Made by a program: the position numbers and the translations under genes. Below, piece after piece: positions 5,688 to 5,931 of a stretch of DNA of 5,931 bases. The stretch covers positions 129,676 to 135,606 of the forward strand of contig CP070658.1 in NCBI GenBank assembly GCA_020355105.1, given 5' to 3'. Below the pieces are notes generated by a model that was given only the letters and a program-made list of their open reading frames with translations, made no database searches and was not told the DNA's origin. Within the stretch, counting starts at the first letter, position 1; each line of letters opens with the position of its first letter. The DNA is from Candidatus Thorarchaeota archaeon. GTDB lineage: Archaea > Asgardarchaeota > Thorarchaeia > Thorarchaeales > Thorarchaeaceae.

Positions 5688-5931
5688 ATGAATTCAAATC
5701 TAGTACGAGAGAAGGCAGAGCAAGTCGGCGAGATTCTGAAGGAGCTTGACGTCGATACATGGCTCGTGTGGGTGAGAGAAACCTCTCAGATGGCTGACCC
5801 TACCCTGGAGCTAGTCTTTGGTGGAGATCTGGTCTGGCAATCTGCACTCATATTCTCGAAAGCCGGAGAGAGGACTGCGATTGTTGGCAATGCTGATGCT
5901 GACGCCATCGAAGCCATGGGTCTCTTCAGTC
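5688..5931 (+). CDS. N-terminal part of an M24-family (Xaa-Pro peptidase/creatinase-like) protein, cut by window edge
   Basis: The frame is open from an ATG at 5688 to the window end, giving 81 residues starting MNSNLVREKAEQVGEILKEL. The segment follows the pattern of the creatinase-type N-terminal domain found before the metallopeptidase domain in archaeal and bacterial aminopeptidase P-like proteins: a helix, then VDTWLVWVRETS (about 21-32), ADPTLELVFGGDLVWQSALIF (about 34-54) and the strand ERTAIVGNADADAI. The catalytic pita-bread domain with its metal ligands would lie beyond the right edge, so peptidase activity cannot be confirmed. GGGGG at 5672-5676, eleven bases upstream, is the nearest ribosome-binding-like sequence. 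It probably shares a transcript with the dehydrogenase. The family call comes from remembered similarity of this N-terminal pattern. Confidence 0.7.
   Translation, partial: MNSNLVREKAEQVGEILKELDVDTWLVWVRETSQMADPTLELVFGGDLVWQSALIFSKAGERTAIVGNADADAIEAMGLFS

Overview
The window looks archaeal. A TATA-like element with a short leader precedes the sulfur operon, and ribosome-binding sites are of the GGAG/AGGTGA type. The cysteine desulfurase belongs to the unusual clade typified by Archaeoglobus fulgidus IscS. Base composition looks balanced, close to half G+C by eye (not counted). Long tetratricopeptide proteins with this repeat style are common in Asgard archaea such as Thorarchaeota, so an Asgard or related archaeal genome bin is a plausible source. 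That lineage guess is inference, because the window holds no marker gene that fixes it.

Left third (1-1520, minus strand): a compact three-gene sulfur-relay operon reading right to left, tusA-like, then dsrE-like, then an iscS/nifS-like cysteine desulfurase that runs off the left edge. The genes are 7 and 10 bp apart, and each downstream ribosome-binding site overlaps the preceding stop codon, which suggests translational coupling. The desulfurase keeps the fold-type I PLP pocket (His103, Asp179, Asn154) but has Asn-Asp where the family has His-Lys, so the Schiff-base lysine is missing. A desulfurase could load persulfide sulfur onto TusA and DsrE, which would pass it on to an acceptor not visible here (tRNA thiolation, Fe-S assembly or another sulfur carrier).

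Divergent intergenic region (1521-1751): it carries a TATA-like box for the sulfur operon, a tandem direct repeat around its expected transcription start, an inverted repeat TCCAGAT-N8-ATCTGGA, and a possible 35-codon leader ORF whose TGA stop overlaps the TTG start of the next gene.

Middle (1752-4442, plus strand): one 896-residue protein. It combines a long all-helical TPR array, including six repeats in exact 40-residue register, with a C-terminal carbon-nitrogen hydrolase (nitrilase superfamily) domain that has an intact Glu688-Lys742-Cys783 triad. This fusion is the least ordinary item in the window.

Right third (4443-5931, plus strand): a short intergenic region with small inverted repeats and a possible TATA box. 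It is followed by a zinc-dependent medium-chain alcohol dehydrogenase with both zinc sites and, 29 bp downstream, the start of an M24-type (Xaa-Pro peptidase/creatinase-like) protein cut off by the right edge. Their spacing suggests one transcript, but no shared pathway is evident from sequence. I found no CRISPR array, insertion sequence, tRNA or rRNA.
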